In this document: piece by piece, positions 24,772-32,353 of the stretch
Layout of the letters: every line of letters begins with the position of its first letter
How positions within the stretch are numbered: position 1 is the first letter of the stretch
NCBI RefSeq assembly: GCF_001544015.1
Contig: NZ_AP014924.1
Span: forward strand, 1,984,001-2,048,000
Length of the DNA: 64,000 bases
Origin: Limnochorda pilosa
GTDB lineage: Bacteria; Bacillota; Limnochordia; Limnochordales; Limnochordaceae
Direction: 5' to 3'
Program-made: the position numbers and the translations under genes
Notes under the pieces: generated by a model
Told to the model about the DNA's origin: nothing
The model's database searches: none
What the model saw: the letters and a program-made list of their open reading frames with translations, nothing else

Positions 24772-25257
24772 ATGTCTCGTCTCGTTCGCTGGGCGGTACT
24801 GCTCGGCGGCTTCATCGTCCTGGTCGTGGCTCCGTGGGTGCTTTCCATCCCGCGGGCGGGAGCGGCTCCTCGGGTCCTGGACCGCGACGAAGTCCGGGTC
24901 ACCGTCCACATCCCACCGCTGGCTGCCGTGCACGTGATCCGCGGTTCCGCCCTCTCCTTCGCGTACGACGGATCCTCGCCCACCGTCCAGCTCTCGGACG
25001 CCCTCGCCCTCGAGGTCATGGCCAACGCACCGTGGGAGGCCCAGGTGCAGGCGGCCGGACCGTTCGCGATCCACCTGGCCCCGGCGAGCGCGGTGGGCTC
25101 CCGTACTTCCGGGCCTGCTCCCGCATCCGCGGCGATCACCGGTGGGGCAGGCCGTCACGCCTACCGGTGGGACGTGCGGGTGAGCGTTCCGGAGGGGACG
25201 CCGGCCGGCCTTTATCAGATACCGGTGAGCGTGCTGGTCGGTCTCAACGTCCCCTGA
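24772..25257 (+). CDS. secreted small beta-sandwich protein under c-di-GMP riboswitch control (cluster subunit I)
   Basis: This 161-residue protein has a signal peptide (LVRWAVLLGGFIVLVVAPWV, cleavage near AGAA). The mature part follows the cluster pattern: VRVTVHIPPLAAVHVIRGS, LALEVMANAPWEAQVQAAG, and C-terminal GLYQIPVSVLVGLNVP. The ATG at 24772 lies 8 bases after the GAGGG that forms one strand of the riboswitch closing helix. The long open frame upstream to 24400 is the riboswitch and leader, not protein. Of the cluster genes only this one shows a riboswitch, so its amount may set adhesion or capping of the structure. Confidence 0.75.
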   Translation: MSRLVRWAVLLGGFIVLVVAPWVLSIPRAGAAPRVLDRDEVRVTVHIPPLAAVHVIRGSALSFAYDGSSPTVQLSDALALEVMANAPWEAQVQAAGPFAIHLAPASAVGSRTSGPAPASAAITGGAGRHAYRWDVRVSVPEGTPAGLYQIPVSVLVGLNVP

Positions 25258-25329
25258 TCCCACTCGTACCGCGGCGCCTCGCCCCGCACGAACTCCACCA
25301 CTCCAGGGTAACCCGCTCCCAGAGCCGGT

Positions 25330-26514
25330 TCAACGCGGGGGGTGTAGCGCTTTCGTATCAAGAGCGTGAGCGGGCGCGATCGGGGGCGTGCGGAGGCGCA
25401 CGGCCAGGACGAGCGCGTCGTCCCGGCCCCCCGCCCCGGCCACCATCGCCTCCACCGGTTCGCGGAGAGCGGAACCGGACGGCTCCGGGATGGACGGATC
25501 GGCGCCCGCGGAGGGCAGGGCGATGGCTTCCGGGAGAACGTCGAAGGGCACCCCGTCGGTGGCCATGAGGACGATGCCCCCGCCGGGGATGGCCTCCTCC
25601 CGGGGAGCCGGGTCGGGCCAGCGGACGCCCAGGCACCCGGGCGCGCCCATGCGGAAGCCGCCAGGCTGTCCGTGGGCTCCCTCGCCGGCCTCGGGGCCGT
25701 GCTGCGCGGTATCCGCCACCCAGTGGAACCGCACGTTCCCCACCCCGGCCCAGGAGGCTTCCGCGGGGCGGACGCGGAGCAATCCCGCCACCGCACCGCG
25801 CCCGGAGCTGGAGGCTGCATGGCCCGCCTGGAGGAACTCGGGCAGGGCCGCGCCGGGCTTGGCCGCGGCCAGCTCCGCCAGCGCGGTCACCACCTGGGCG
25901 GCCGCTTCGGCCGCGGCCGGCCCGTGCCCTACCCCATCGATCACCGCCACCAGCACCCCATCCGCCAGCGGGAGGATCGCATAGGCATCGCCGCAGGCGG
26001 ACTCCCCCTCGGCGGAGCGCAGGGCTACCGCCGCTTCCAGGGCCCCGACCGGGCCGGGGACGAGAGGTTCCCGCCCCGTCCGGCCGGCGGGCACGGGCGA
26101 GCCGGGCCGTGGCTTCGCCGGGGGCAGGCGCCGCCAGGCGGTCACCCGCGCGCCTCCGGCGGGAGCGTCCTCCAGGGTGAGACCGTCCATCAGCCGCCGG
26201 GCTCCCGGAAGGCCGACCCCTAGGCCGGCGGTCGGGCGGCCCGCGGTACCGGCGAAGCCCGGACCCCGGTCGGTGCAGGCCACCTCGAACCGGTCGCCCG
26301 AGCGGCGCAGCCAGGCCTCGCCCTCCACCCCGTGGTGGAGCACGTTGCTCGCGAGCTCCGAGACGGCCGTCTCGATCTCGGTGGTCGCGTAGGCATCGAA
26401 GCCCATGGCGCGGGCCAGGTCCCGCGCCTGGGCGATGGCTAGGTAGACGTCCAGCTCCCTCCGGATGGGCACCAGGCGGCTCTCGCTGACACCCGCGGGC
26501 AACGCGACGCTCAT
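25330..26514 (-). CDS. RsbT-like kinase domain fused to PP2C/SpoIIE-type phosphatase
   Basis: This is a 394-residue protein. The N-terminal 130 residues are an anti-sigma kinase-type ATPase: TAVSELASNVLHHGV (N box), DRGPGFAG, LGVGLPGARRLMD. The C-terminal half is a PP2C-like phosphatase: CGDAYAILPLADGVLVAVIDG, VGHGPAAAEAA, VLMATDGVPFD, GRDDALVLAV. Members of this type (RsbX or RsbU-like) reset the stressosome by dephosphorylating RsbR and RsbS. The ATG overlaps the RsbT stop (ATGA). It is last in the rsbR-rsbS-rsbT operon. No RsbW or sigma factor gene is nearby. Confidence 0.85.
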   Translation of the reverse strand: MSVALPAGVSESRLVPIRRELDVYLAIAQARDLARAMGFDAYATTEIETAVSELASNVLHHGVEGEAWLRRSGDRFEVACTDRGPGFAGTAGRPTAGLGVGLPGARRLMDGLTLEDAPAGGARVTAWRRLPPAKPRPGSPVPAGRTGREPLVPGPVGALEAAVALRSAEGESACGDAYAILPLADGVLVAVIDGVGHGPAAAEAAAQVVTALAELAAAKPGAALPEFLQAGHAASSSGRGAVAGLLRVRPAEASWAGVGNVRFHWVADTAQHGPEAGEGAHGQPGGFRMGAPGCLGVRWPDPAPREEAIPGGGIVLMATDGVPFDVLPEAIALPSAGADPSIPEPSGSALREPVEAMVAGAGGRDDALVLAVRLRTPPIAPAHALDTKALHPPR

Positions 26515-26948
26515 GGCAGCCACTTGCGCATCCGTACCCGAGTTCCCTGGCCGGGGAGGCTGTCGAGGGTGAAATCGTCCACGAGGGCCCGGGCGCCGCT
26601 CACGCCCCGGCCGAAGCCGTCGGCGGTGGAGAAACCGCCTTCCAGGACCCGGCCGACATCGGGGATCCCGGGGCCGCGATCCGACACCACGATCTCCAGT
26701 CCCAGGCGAGCCTCCCCCTCCAGCACCCGGAACTCAATGTGGCCCTCGCCGGCGTACTGGACCGCATTTCTCACGATCTCAGAGACGGCGGTGGCGATGC
26801 GGGTCTGGTCCACCACGCCGAAACCCAACTCGCGTGCGAGCTCCCGGACCGCTCCCCGGGCGGTGACGATCACCACCTGGTCCTGGCCCTCGATGCGGAT
26901 CTCGATGACCCGCTTGCGGACGTCTACCTTTCCGGCGCGCGCAGCCAT
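26511..26948 (-). CDS. rsbT: RsbT-like serine kinase (switch protein)
   Basis: This is a 145-residue GHKL-type ATPase with RsbT features: VDQTRIATAVSEIVRNAVQYA (N box), VVSDRGPGIPDV (G1) and FGRGVSGARALVDDF (G2), ending in RVRMRKWLP. In stressosomes RsbT phosphorylates RsbS and RsbR and then leaves to activate an output partner. It overlaps the 3' end of rsbS by 25 bases and the phosphatase gene by four. The output partner is not evident in this window. Confidence 0.88.
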   Translation of the reverse strand: MAARAGKVDVRKRVIEIRIEGQDQVVIVTARGAVRELARELGFGVVDQTRIATAVSEIVRNAVQYAGEGHIEFRVLEGEARLGLEIVVSDRGPGIPDVGRVLEGGFSTADGFGRGVSGARALVDDFTLDSLPGQGTRVRMRKWLP

Positions 26949-27277
26949 TCCAAGCCCCGCTCCAGGTTCAGGTCCATGTGGACCCCGGGCAGCTCGAGAC
27001 CCATCTCCACCAAGGTGATCGCCACCGCCGGCCGCAGACCCACCACGGCCGTACGGGCGCCCATCAGCCGGACCATGCCGGCCGTGTCCCGGATCACCCT
27101 CCCCGTATACGAGTCCACCACCTCCAGGCCGCTCAGGTCGATGAGGACGCCCCGGGCCCGCTCCCGGTGGAGCTGCTCCAGGAGGGATTGCTGCACTGCG
27201 GCGATGTCCGCGTCCTTCAGCTCGCCCTGGAGCTCCACGATGAGAAAACCCTCCACGTGCAGGATGGGGATGCTCAT
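26924..27277 (-). CDS. rsbS: RsbS-like STAS domain antagonist
   Basis: This 117-residue single STAS domain protein starts SIPILHVEGFLIVELQGELK and includes the phosphorylation-site region VLIDLSGLEVVDSYTGRVI, where Ser is expected to be the RsbT target. MVRLMGARTAVVGLRPAVA follows, and the length is typical. It should build the stressosome core with RsbR. The ATG overlaps the RsbR stop (ATGA), showing tight coupling within the operon. Confidence 0.9.
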   Translation of the reverse strand: MSIPILHVEGFLIVELQGELKDADIAAVQQSLLEQLHRERARGVLIDLSGLEVVDSYTGRVIRDTAGMVRLMGARTAVVGLRPAVAITLVEMGLELPGVHMDLNLERGLEWLRAPER

Positions 27278-28485
27278 GACCCCGGGCCCACCACCCGGTG
27301 ACCCAGGAGCTCCAGGGCCAGGGCCAGGCCCGAGCGGAGGTCGCCCACGGTCTCCAGGTCCCCGAAGGAGACGCCCAGCCGCACCAGGGTGACCGCCACC
27401 TGAGGGCTGATGCCCACCAGGATGCTCCGGGCCCCCACCAGCCGCGCGGCCCGGGTGGTCCGCAGCAGGTGGTCCGCCACCCCCGTGTCGATGGAGGGAA
27501 CGCCCGTCACGTCCAGGATCACGATACGGCTGCCGAGCTCGACGATCCGGTTCAGGAGCTGCTCCATCATCTGCTTGGCCCGGCCGCTGTCGATGATGCC
27601 CACGATGGGCATCACCAGGATCCCCTCCCACACCTCGATGACGGGCGTGGAGAGCTCCCGGATGATGCGGCGCTGCTCCTCCTCCACCTCCTCCGCCCGC
27701 CGGGCGGCGTAGACCTCCCCTGCCCGCCCGGCCACCGCGTCCTTGAGCCGGGTGAAGGCGCGGATCGCCCGCAGTGCCCGACCGGGTTCGTCCACCAACG
27801 ACGAGAGGGCCGTGATGGTGTCCAGGAGCGTCTGGCGCTCGCGCACCCGGTGCCGCAGGTTGGCCAGCGCCGTCCCCAGGTGCCGGCAGACGTAGGCGAG
27901 CCCGACCTCGTCCTGGGTGGTGTAGCGGGCGGGGCGCGTGCTCTCCAGGTTCACCGCGCCCAGGACCTCTTCCGCCGACTGGATGGGCACGGCCAGCTCC
28001 GAGCGGATCCGCTCCCCCTGGGTGAAGGGCAGGTAACGGGGCTCGGCCCGCACGTCGTCCACCCGCACGCTGGCGCCCGATCGGGCCGCGTGGGCCACGA
28101 GGCCCGGGCCGTCCAGGGCCAGCTCCCGGAGGTCGCCGGGTTCGATGGGCCTGCGAGAGAACGGGGGCCGGCGCTCGGGCTCCCGGGAGCCGACAGGCAA
28201 GAACCGGTGCAGGCGGAGTCGGCCGCCCTCCACCAGGAAGATCCAGACGAAGTCATCCCTGAAGAGGGTCCGGAGGCCGTGCAGCACGCGATCGAGGAGC
28301 GCTTCCCGGTCCAGGGTGAGCGAGGCGTCGGAGATGGCCCGGTGGACCTCCAGATAGCTCCGGTCCGGGCCCGGACGGTTGGAGCGCGCGGGGGGCCGGA
28401 CCCGAAGGCTCCGGAGGGCCTGCCCCGCTCCTGCCACCATCCCTCCGAGGCCCTGAACCCGGCCCAGGAGGCTCCTCGGTCTCAC
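27274..28485 (-). CDS. rsbR: RsbR-like stressosome sensor with GAF and STAS domains
   Basis: This is a 403-residue protein. Residues about 60-190 form a GAF domain (EALLDRVLHGLRTLFRDDFV, ELAVPIQSAEEVLGAVNLES). A helical linker follows, then a C-terminal STAS domain (about 280-395) with ELSTPVIEVWEGILVMPIVG, ILDVTGVPSIDTGVADHLLR and VGARSILVGISPQVA. Classical RsbR uses a globin-like sensor; this one has a GAF sensor, so a small-molecule or redox signal is possible. I chose the GTG at 28485 because GAGGTG lies 7 bases upstream; a frame open to 28566 gives no clear signal. First gene of the rsbRST-phosphatase operon. Confidence 0.85.
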   Translation of the reverse strand: MRPRSLLGRVQGLGGMVAGAGQALRSLRVRPPARSNRPGPDRSYLEVHRAISDASLTLDREALLDRVLHGLRTLFRDDFVWIFLVEGGRLRLHRFLPVGSREPERRPPFSRRPIEPGDLRELALDGPGLVAHAARSGASVRVDDVRAEPRYLPFTQGERIRSELAVPIQSAEEVLGAVNLESTRPARYTTQDEVGLAYVCRHLGTALANLRHRVRERQTLLDTITALSSLVDEPGRALRAIRAFTRLKDAVAGRAGEVYAARRAEEVEEEQRRIIRELSTPVIEVWEGILVMPIVGIIDSGRAKQMMEQLLNRIVELGSRIVILDVTGVPSIDTGVADHLLRTTRAARLVGARSILVGISPQVAVTLVRLGVSFGDLETVGDLRSGLALALELLGHRVVGPGS

Positions 28486-28922
28486 CCAGCCGCACCTCAC
28501 CCTTGCCCCGCCCTGCTTGAAACCGTTCGAGTTGTCTTCATGCACTCCTGGGTAGGGGCTCGGCATTTGGGCGGCGTTCGTTGAGGGGCCGCGGTCACGC
28601 GTTGAAGAAACGACCGACCCCCCTTCATTCCGCCCGCCCGGCTGCCGATAGTTCCTGTAGGGTCGAAGGATTGTCCTCTTGTGTCTCGGCTTCGCCTCCT
28701 CAAGACACCACGGTCACGGGCCGGCGCGAGGCGGTCTCCCAGCGGAGACCGCCTCCGCCTTTCTTGGTCTCCCTTTCGTGACACCGCCTCTTCGGGTCTC
28801 TTCGGGTCCGGGGCAGAAGTTCCCGGCCGCACGGTCTCCCGGCGGGACCGTGCAGGAAAGGCTAGCCGAGGAGGAAGGGGTTCGCCCGGCCCGAAGGCTT
28901 GTCCGGGAGGGAGGCGACGGCC
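28486..28922 (+). other. structured leader region upstream of the VIT transporter gene
   Basis: No gene is supported here. Two strong hairpins lie on the plus strand: 28728-28755 (12 bp) and GCACGGTC/GACCGTGC at 28829-28853. Flanking sequence CGGTCACG (28711-28718) could pair with CGTGACACCG near 28777, enclosing the first hairpin. The layout resembles a regulatory leader, but I cannot match it to a known riboswitch class. Confidence 0.4.
28728..28755 (+). terminator. intrinsic terminator-like hairpin in the VIT leader
   Basis: GAGGCGGTCTCC (28728-28739) pairs perfectly with GGAGACCGCCTC (28744-28755) around a CAGC loop. CGCCTTTCTT follows, giving a modest T tract. It could end read-through transcription or attenuate the downstream transporter gene. 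Confidence 0.6.
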
Positions 28923-29714
28923 ATGAAGCGGGTGGATGAAGCACGGAGGGCCTACCGGCAGGGTGATCCCGACGCGGCGGCCCGTGCCCATGAGATGAAC
29001 CGGATCGCCGCGGAGGAGCCCCACGAGCAGGAGCGGGGCAAGTACCTGAGCGATGCGGTGTTGGGCGCCTCGGACGGCATCGTCACCACCTTCGCCGTGG
29101 TGGCGGGGGTGACGGGTGCGGCGCTCTCGCCCACCATCGTCCTGATCCTGGGCTTGGCCAACCTGCTGGGGGACGGGCTCTCCATGGCGGCGGGCACCTA
29201 CCTGGGCGAGCGTTCGGAGGTGGACTACCAGCAGAAGGAGCGGGAGCGGGAGCTCTGGGAGGTGCGCCACTTCCCCGAGGGCGAGCGGGCCGAGGTGCGC
29301 GAGATCTATCGGAAGAAGGGACTCTCGGGTGAGGTCCTCGAGCAGGTGGTGGAGGCCATCACCGCCGACGAGGAGCGGTGGGTCGAGACGATGATGCGCG
29401 AGGAGCTGGAGATCATCGAGGAGCGGAAGGACCCGCTCCGGGCTGGCCTCACCACCTTCGTCTCCTTCCTGGTGGGTGGGGCGATCCCGCTGGTGGCGTA
29501 CATCCTGGCCGGTCTCTTCCCTGCCCTGGCCGCGCACGGGTTCTGGGCGTCGGTGGTCATCACGGCTCTGGCCATGTTCACCGTGGGCTCCATGCGCTCC
29601 ATCGTCATCCACAAGCCGTGGCACCGAGCGGGCCTGGAGATGCTCGCGGTCGGCGGGTTGGCGGCCGTGGCCGCGTACGGGGTGGGCTACTTCCTGCGGG
29701 GGCTCGCAAGCTGA
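28923..29714 (+). CDS. VIT1/CCC1 family iron or manganese transporter
   Basis: This 263-residue integral membrane protein belongs to the VIT/CCC1 family. Signature segments are LSDAVLGASDGIVTTFAVVAG (helix 1), ANLLGDGLSMAAGTYLGERSE (helix 2) and a cytoplasmic metal-binding helical region rich in Glu (about 105-165: YQQKERERELWEVRHFPEGE; MMREELEIIEERKDPL). Helices 3-5 follow, including MFTVGSMRSIVIHKPWHRAG. It should move Fe2+ or Mn2+ out of the cytoplasm by proton antiport. GGAGGGAGG precedes the ATG. The structured leader upstream may provide metal-linked control, which is inference. Confidence 0.9.
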   Translation: MKRVDEARRAYRQGDPDAAARAHEMNRIAAEEPHEQERGKYLSDAVLGASDGIVTTFAVVAGVTGAALSPTIVLILGLANLLGDGLSMAAGTYLGERSEVDYQQKERERELWEVRHFPEGERAEVREIYRKKGLSGEVLEQVVEAITADEERWVETMMREELEIIEERKDPLRAGLTTFVSFLVGGAIPLVAYILAGLFPALAAHGFWASVVITALAMFTVGSMRSIVIHKPWHRAGLEMLAVGGLAAVAAYGVGYFLRGLAS

Positions 29715-29774
29715 AGGGCGGGGCGCCTTGCCCGCCCCGCCCTGCGCCCTGCGGCAGCCTCGTCGTCGAGAGCG

Positions 29775-31136
29775 CTATGCGAAGAGGCTGACCACCAGTA
29801 GCACCACCAGCGACGCGGCCCAGGCCAGGGTCGACGGAACCGACCAGGTCTGGACCTGCTTCTTCACCTGGGTGATGCCGAGCAGCCGATTCACCACCCA
29901 GAAATACGAGTCGTTGAAGTAGGAGAAGACCATGGCTCCCTGCGTGGCGGCCACCGCCGCCAGGGCCATGTTCGCCCCCGTGCCCGCCAGCACCGGCGCC
30001 GTGATGGAGGCGGCGGTGATCATGGCCACCGTACCGCTTCCCTGAACGAGTCGCACGATGCTGGCCACCGCGAAGGGAAGGAGCACTGCCGGCAGCGCCG
30101 TGGCCGCGATCTGGCCGGCCAGGTAGTCGCCGATGCCGCTGGCCCGCAGGACCGCGCCCAGCGCGCCGCCGCCGCCCGTCACCAGGAGGATGATGCCGGC
30201 CGAGGAGATGCCCTGCTCCATCCAGCCCACCACCTTCTCCCGGGGCGTCTCCCGCATCAGACCGTAGATGGCCACCAAGAGACCCAGACCCACGGCCACG
30301 ATGGGGTTGCCCAGGAAGGTGACGTAGCCCACCCACGCTCCGGCGGGCTTCAGGGCCGTCACCAGGGTGTTGGCGAAGATGAGGATCACCGGCAGCACGA
30401 TGGGGGCGAAGGCGGCCGTGGCCGAGGGCAGCTCCCGTTCCTCCCGGGCCGCCGCCACCTCGTCCGACCCCGACTCCGCAGCGGTCTGCCCCGCGGCCAC
30501 CAGGTCGTCAGGCGTCACCTGCTTCGCCAGCCGGCGGGCGTAGAACACCACCGCCACCAGCGGCGGGATGGAGAGCAGCGCGCCGTAGAGGATCATGAGA
30601 CCCAGGTCGACACCGAAGAGCCCTGCCACCGCGAGCGGCCCAGGCGTGGGCGGCACCGCGTGGTGGGTCACCACCAAGCCGGCCGCCAGGGCGACGCCCA
30701 GGGCCACCACCGAGCGGCCCGTCCGGCGCGCCAGCGCCTTGGCCAGAGGCGAGAGGATGACGAAGCCTGAGTCGCAGAAGATGGGGATGGAGACCACGTA
30801 GCCCGTGGAGGCCATGGCCCAGTCCTCCCGGCCCTTGCCGAAGAGCCGGAGGAAGGAGAGGGCCATCCGCTCCGCCGCGCCCGAGACCTCCAGGAGCTTC
30901 CCCATCATGACGCCGAAGCCGATGACGGCCCCGATGCCACCCAAGGTGCTGCCGAAGCCGTTGGCGATGGTCGTGGCGATCTGCGCGGGGTCCAGGCCCG
31001 CGATGAGGCCCGTCAGCGCCGCGCTGAGAATGAGTGCCAGGAAGACGTGGACCTTGGTGGCCAGGATCAGCCAGACCAGAACCCCAACCCCGATCACCAG
31101 GCCCAGGATCAGCTGAAGCCCAGAGACGTTTTCCAA
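29775..31136 (-). CDS. GntP family gluconate/sugar-acid permease
   Basis: This is a 453-residue permease with about 12 hydrophobic helices. Family landmarks include FGSTLGGIGAVIGFGVMMGK, SIPIFCDSGFVILSPLAKAL, HHAVPPTPGPLAVAGLFGVD, GGGGALGAVLRASGIGDYLA and SYFNDSYFWVVNRLLG. It imports gluconate-like acids with protons. A GGGGAGG lies 8 bases before the TTG start at 31136. It follows the PdxA-type dehydrogenase and four-carbon acid kinase genes, so its substrate is likely a sugar acid such as D-threonate. Confidence 0.9.
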   Translation of the reverse strand: MENVSGLQLILGLVIGVGVLVWLILATKVHVFLALILSAALTGLIAGLDPAQIATTIANGFGSTLGGIGAVIGFGVMMGKLLEVSGAAERMALSFLRLFGKGREDWAMASTGYVVSIPIFCDSGFVILSPLAKALARRTGRSVVALGVALAAGLVVTHHAVPPTPGPLAVAGLFGVDLGLMILYGALLSIPPLVAVVFYARRLAKQVTPDDLVAAGQTAAESGSDEVAAAREERELPSATAAFAPIVLPVILIFANTLVTALKPAGAWVGYVTFLGNPIVAVGLGLLVAIYGLMRETPREKVVGWMEQGISSAGIILLVTGGGGALGAVLRASGIGDYLAGQIAATALPAVLLPFAVASIVRLVQGSGTVAMITAASITAPVLAGTGANMALAAVAATQGAMVFSYFNDSYFWVVNRLLGITQVKKQVQTWSVPSTLAWAASLVVLLVVSLFA

Positions 31137-31279
31137 CGCACGTTCCTCCCCTCGCGTTCCTTCGTTCGCAGCCGTCTGCCCAGCGCTGCCGGGCCGGGGC
31201 GCTCCGGCCCCATCACCTCCCCTTGAAAGGCGCTCCCAGGCCGGGGGCGGAGGCCGCAGCCCCCGGATCCCCTGGAGGG

Positions 31280-32338
31280 TCAGGCGCCTCCCGCCCGGTC
31301 CGCCGCGGGCGCGTTTGCCGCCCGGATGCGGGGGGCGTACTCGGCGGCGGCCAGGATCGCCTCCACCATGCTCCGGTGCTGGGCCTGGCCCTTGCCCGCG
31401 ATGTCGAAGGCCGTGCCGTGGTCCACCGAGCTGCGGACGAAGGGCAGCCCCAGGGTGACGCTGATGGTCCGCTCGAAGTCCAGCACCTTGGAGGCGATGT
31501 GCCCCTGGTCGTGGTAGAGCGAGAGCACCGCGTCGTAGGCGCCCCGGGCAGCGAAGACGAAGATGGAGTCGGCGGGCACCGGTCCCACGGCCCGGATGCC
31601 CTCGGCTTGCGCGGCCGCGATCGCAGGCACCATCTCCTGCCGCTCCTCCTCCCCCAGGAGCCCGCCCTCTCCCGCGTGGGGGTTGAGCGCAGCCACGCCG
31701 ATCTCGGGGTCGCGGACACCCAGGACCTCCAGGTTCCGCCGGACCTCTCGGAGCGTCTCGAGGAGCAGGTCCCGCCGGATCATCTCGCACGCCACCCGCA
31801 GGGACACGTGCCGGGTGAGGAAGAAGATCTTGAGCCTTCCGGTGCGGAACATGGTGAGGCTGGTGCGGGAGCCCGTGAGCTCCTGGAACATCTCCGTGTG
31901 GCCGATGAACGGGACCCCCGCCGCCTTGATGGCCTCCTTGTGGATCGGGCCCGTGACCACCCCATCCACCTCACCGGCCAGGGCCAGATCGATGGAGCGG
32001 CGGATCGAGGCGAAGGCCAACTCGCCCGCCAGGCGGCTCACCCGGCCAAAGGGCACATGCCGCTCCAGGTCTGAGGTATCCACCGGGTGCGCGGGCAGGA
32101 CCTCCACCGTGCCCGGCTTGAACCGGGCCTCTGCGGGTCCTGCCACCACCTTCAGCCGCAGGTCCTTCGCCACCAGCGGCTTCACCCGTTCCAGCACCGC
32201 GGGCTCGGCCAGGACCAGGGGCCGGCACCGCCGGTACACCTCCGGCTCTCCCAGGGCGGCCAGCGTGATCTCGGGGCCGATGCCGGCGGGATCACCGGCG
32301 GTGATGGCCAGGACAGGTCGTGTCTCACGTGGGTCCAC
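31280..32338 (-). CDS. PdxA family dehydrogenase (PdxA2-like, four-carbon acid phosphate)
   Basis: This is a 352-residue NAD-dependent metal dehydrogenase of the PdxA family: ITAGDPAGIGPEITLAAL at the N-terminus, DGVVTGPIHKEA, the FIGHTEMF metal/His motif, AALNPHAGEGGLLG, and YHDQGHIASKVLDF plus RSSVDHGTAFDIAGKG. Next to a DUF1537 kinase and GntP permease, it is best read as PdxA2-type. Such enzymes oxidise and decarboxylate D-threonate or D-erythronate 4-phosphate to dihydroxyacetone phosphate. The GTG at 32338 lies 8 bases after AAGGGGAG; an upstream GTG at 32347 is possible. Confidence 0.85.
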   Translation of the reverse strand: MDPRETRPVLAITAGDPAGIGPEITLAALGEPEVYRRCRPLVLAEPAVLERVKPLVAKDLRLKVVAGPAEARFKPGTVEVLPAHPVDTSDLERHVPFGRVSRLAGELAFASIRRSIDLALAGEVDGVVTGPIHKEAIKAAGVPFIGHTEMFQELTGSRTSLTMFRTGRLKIFFLTRHVSLRVACEMIRRDLLLETLREVRRNLEVLGVRDPEIGVAALNPHAGEGGLLGEEERQEMVPAIAAAQAEGIRAVGPVPADSIFVFAARGAYDAVLSLYHDQGHIASKVLDFERTISVTLGLPFVRSSVDHGTAFDIAGKGQAQHRSMVEAILAAAEYAPRIRAANAPAADRAGGA

Positions 32339-32353
32339 GAACGTCACTCCCCT

